From Smittium mucronatum (Eukaryota; Kickxellomycota; Harpellomycetes; Harpellales; Legeriomycetaceae): 13,860 nucleotides of DNA. The translations under genes were made by a program, and so were the position numbers. Location: positions 1-13,860 of the forward strand of contig LSSL01006577.1 in NCBI GenBank assembly GCA_001953115.1, written 5' to 3'. The notes under the pieces were generated by a model that was given only the letters and a program-made list of their open reading frames with translations, made no database searches and had not been told where the DNA came from. Positions 11,627-13,860 of the stretch are shown here, one piece after another (position 1 is the first letter of the stretch; each line of letters opens with the position of its first letter).

Positions 11627-13270
11627 TTAATAATGAAGATTGTCTTTTTTTTTTTTTTCAATGACATTTCTTATTTCTTTGAAATGTTTTAATGTATATA
11701 TTACTTTAATTATCGTACTTGGTGATCTGATTTCTATCTTTTCGTGTTTAGAAATAATAGACAGTCCCTTATTAATTATCATTAAACCTCTTTCAAAAAA
11801 TTTTTTTTTGAATATTTCTAGCTGATCAGAAACATTTTAAGCGATGGTTTTATAAGTTCTCTCTTTTTTCCTGGATTTATATTCAGGAATATGTGGTTAT
11901 TTGGGGTACTCTTTGTGCTCAAGAGCTTCATCTACATCACTTATACCTATATATCCAAGGCCTAAATGTCACAAATTTCAAAGCAGTCCAACTTCAAATT
12001 AATAATTCTTTGAGATAAGTTTTCGAAATTCGTTATGCCTATCCAAGGCATGATATTTTTTTGCACACATCTGAGACAAGAACTAATAAACAAAGCCCAT
12101 AAATCATAAATTATATCTATAGGATTTTTTATATAGAATTTTTTCCAAAAATCTACAACAGCATTTTCCTTTTCTTCTAAAGATTTTCATAGTAGCTGAA
12201 AAGTTCTGTTCAAATATTATGCCTTAAAAGTGGACATTATACCTTGATCCATCGGCTGAATTAGTGAAGTTATATTTGGGAGGATAAAAGCAAGTTTTAA
12301 TTCATTAGTAATACTGTTTAATTTTTTTGTATAGACGGGCACATTATCTAATATAAGTGATGTTTTAAATTATATTTTATTTTTGAGGCAATATTCCCTC
12401 AATTCATTTCTTAACTCGATTTGAAACCATCCGCTAAATATTCTGTTGTTTATATAAGATTTTTTTTAGAGGGTATCCAAACTAGTGGGATACTTTTTTT
12501 TGATTTTTCCGTGCAGTTCTCTGGGGTTTTCGTGGCCATAAATGACATTAGGTTTTAATTTACAAAAGCTTGTCGAATTTGCACCCGGAATCATTGTTAT
12601 TTTATCTTTTGAGGCTTTAAATCCTAGTGGGGATTTTGAATTTATCAAAATATATGTTCCGGAAGGCATTCTTTTCCAACATAGGCAGGTTTCATCGACG
12701 TTAAAAATCTAAAAAGTTTAATTGTTTTAAAAGTTTAAAATTTTAAAAAGAAAAAAACTAGACACTCACTTGGCAGGGAAGATAATTTCCATCATTTATT
12801 ATCCCACTTGGCTCTTTTGGAAAGCTTTTGAATTAATTTATATCTGCGCTAGCTGCCTCTCCAGAAAATTTTACATTATCAAGTCCTTTTCTTTTTTAAA
12901 AATTCCATGCCAACCATTGCTTGTAGCAAAATTTACATCAGTCTCCTCAGGGAAAAATATCTTCATTATCTCAAAAATATTTTTCGCCTTTTCTTTTATC
13001 GAAAGTGTTGTTACTGCAGAATATTTTTCCTAATTGGTAATTAATTCAGGTTCTTAGAAACTTTTCAGTATTCAATATGATCTCGGTTCTTGTAACATAA
13101 GATTTACTTGTACCTGATTTAGATGCTGTTCTTTTAGTCTTTCTTATTTTAATAGTTAATTTTAATATATCGTATTGTGCTTTCATTAACCCCCTTGATT
13201 CTTGCAACTTTACTTTTTTTTTTTCGGTCTGAAGAATGTCCAATAAATCTATTTTTTCGGAAATTGACAT
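11627..13270 (-). pseudogene. Tigger/jerky-type transposase, broken
   Basis: This encoded the DDD-type transposase that binds the element's ends and cuts and pastes it in the nucleus. In order: N-terminal HTH (SISEKIDLLDILQTEKK, then GVNESTIRYIKINY in another frame), CENP-B-like HTH (SIKEKAKNIFEIMK, FATSNGWHGIFKK), a linker (NVKFSGEAASAD), a 61-bp intron, then the catalytic core: FNVDET (D at 12694), GFKASKDKITM, ILDN (D at 12346) and QPMDQG (D at 12247). The last two D are 32 residues apart. A C-terminal tail (KGLSIISKHEK, FKEIRNVIEKKKK) runs to TAA at 11627. Spliced length is about 527 codons, normal for the family. Lesions include frameshifts at an 11-A run near 13207, near 13150, 13035, 12880 and 11950, and stops at 12833, 12466, 12370, 12217, 12187, 11962, 11897 and 11837. 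All three catalytic D survive. The start is taken at the ATG just before the HTH; an in-frame ATA at 13307 may be an older start. Confidence 0.8.
12709..12769 (-). other. Spliceosomal intron (61 bp, phase 0) in the transposase
   Basis: On the minus strand the upstream exon ends TGCCAA, then GTGAGT opens the intron, which closes with a T-rich tract and TTTTTAG. The next exon begins ATTTTTAACGTCGATGAA. Joining the exons gives YLPCQ followed directly by IFNVDET, exactly the contiguous motif of Tigger transposases. The intron is 61 bp, so it breaks the frame, and it has an in-frame TAG at its tenth base, so reading through is impossible. The strong donor and the exact family match at the junction make this a real intron. 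Confidence 0.85.
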
Positions 13271-13509
13271 TGACTTGCTTTTTTTACATTCAGCTCTTTC
13301 TTCGCTTATTTTATCAAAAAAAAATTCAAAAATGATTACAAGTATAAATTGGACTAGGAATGCTGCTACGAACTCTCTAAAATATGAAATATGAAGAGTT
13401 TAATTTTATTTCGGCTTTGCTAGTTCAAATACGATTTAAAATAATCCTCAAAAAGTTTTATATATAAAATTATATTGGATATTAGTGCATAGAAAATGGT
13501 AAGATTTCG

Positions 13510-13520
13510 CAAATCGCGAA
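13510..13520 (+). repeat. Subterminal CAAATC-CGA motif, inner right copy
   Basis: CAAATCGCGAA lies within a small hairpin (TTTCGC, five-base loop, GCGAAA). It shares CAAATC-CGA with copies at 10028 and 13568 and is likely part of the transposase-binding region. Confidence 0.4.
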
Positions 13521-13567
13521 AAGATTAAAGATAAACGACTTTAAAATCCATGAAACTAAGAAAAAAA

Positions 13568-13578
13568 CAAATCGCGAG
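13568..13578 (+). repeat. Subterminal CAAATC-CGAG motif, outer right copy
   Basis: CAAATCGCGAG, just inside the right inverted repeat. It matches the left copy in 10 of 11 bases, in direct orientation on the plus strand. Confidence 0.45.
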
Positions 13579-13582
13579 TTCT

Positions 13583-13603
13583 CGAATTGTGAGATATAAT
13601 GTG
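13583..13603 (-). repeat. Right terminal inverted repeat
   Basis: The reverse complement reads CACAT then TATATCTCACAATTCG, matching the left end over 16 bases with one mismatch. It sits about 310 bases upstream of the transposase start codon, as expected for a 5' transposon end. No TA target duplication is visible outside it. Confidence 0.65.
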
Positions 13604-13860
13604 CAGGTGTTCTCCAGCTTATCATTTTGAAGATACGTAATTAGAACTTTAAGTATTGAAAAAAATTATGAATAGATGGAAATTAAAAGTTTATTCGGAG
13701 TATGAAATGGAGATTAGAGCTGTATTTATTATATTTCAAAGGCCCTTTTTTTTTTGTATCACGGAATTTTATTGAAAGATAACGTATTAAAAACTATACT
13801 AAAAAAGATGTGAAAAAATAAAAAAAGTAATTCTTCTTCTGCCGGAATACCGGCTGCGTA
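13604..13860. other. Right flank, no gene seen
   Basis: AT-rich with no ORF of note. The final 20 bases are GC-richer and hold a perfect small hairpin at 13841-13854 (GCCGG, four-base loop, CCGGC). The window ends before the nature of this segment can be judged. Confidence 0.5.

Larger units (their letters stand above)
9966..13603 (-). mobile_element. Tigger-like DNA transposon (pogo/Tigger branch), degenerate
   Basis: The element is defined by a Tigger/jerky-type transposase remnant on the minus strand and by similar sequences in inverted orientation at both ends. The block at 9970-9985 matches the reverse complement of 13583-13598 at 15 of 16 positions. The left end begins CAGG directly after a TA, as usual for Tigger. 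The right end reads CACAT outside the match and has no adjacent TA, so its outer boundary is uncertain by a few bases. A CAAATC-type motif recurs inside both ends. At about 3.6 kb it is longer than a typical 2.5-kb Tigger, because 1.6 kb lies beyond the transposase 3' end. The transposase is broken, so the copy is not autonomous as read. Confidence 0.7.

Noticed and set aside
11640..11825. 61-codon plus-strand ORF
   Set aside because: It lies antisense to the transposase C-terminal tail, starts at a TTG and reads a 14-T run. It is a shadow.
11837..12468. Reassigned stop codons (TAA/TAG read as an amino acid) as an explanation for in-frame stops
   Set aside because: The stops include a TGA, fall at positions that do not share one conserved residue, and are accompanied by frameshifts. 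Ordinary decay explains them better.
12770..13033. 87-codon plus-strand ORF
   Set aside because: It lies antisense to transposase exon 1, where the minus strand gives clear family motifs. It is a shadow.

Overview
This is a very AT-rich, nuclear-type eukaryotic sequence, roughly four fifths A+T by eye. Coding content is sparse and decayed. The evidence for a eukaryote is direct. A Tigger-like (pogo/Tigger branch of the Tc1-mariner superfamily) DNA transposon carries a 61-bp GT-AG intron that joins two conserved parts of its transposase in frame. There are also TFIIB-like remnants, long A/T tracts, and no bacterial-style operons. The species cannot be named from this window. An AT-rich invertebrate, or a parasitic lineage with large AT-rich intergenic regions, would fit.

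Layout. About 1-8.67 kb holds no gene I can support. It is low-complexity DNA with AT dinucleotide runs, a TTATC-type pentamer microsatellite, a 13-base C run and one slightly GC-richer island near 1.85-1.93 kb. About 8.67-9.76 kb (+ strand) holds what looks like a broken, divergent TFIIB-family gene. Pieces of both cyclin-like repeats can be aligned by eye, separated by about 440 bp of unrelated DNA and disrupted by stops and frameshifts. About 9.97-13.60 kb is a Tigger-like element on the minus strand. It is bounded by short terminal inverted repeats, and a CAAATC-type motif recurs inside both ends. Its transposase (13270 down to 11627) keeps a recognisable HTH region, CENP-B-like DNA-binding region, DDD triad and C-terminal tail, but has several frameshifts and stop codons, so it is dead as read. 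The 1.6 kb between the transposase 3' end and the left inverted repeat is longer than expected for a simple Tigger and holds only an unrecognised 82-codon ORF. The last 250 bp hold no gene.

How the parts relate. The transposon lies immediately downstream of the TFIIB-like remnant, and both are degraded, which suggests a decaying, transposon-populated intergenic region. Family assignments were made by matching motifs by eye and should be treated as hypotheses until searched. No complete novel system was found. The most distinctive features are the preserved intron in a dead transposase, the interrupted TFIIB-like copy and the repeated long C/G homopolymers in an AT-rich background.
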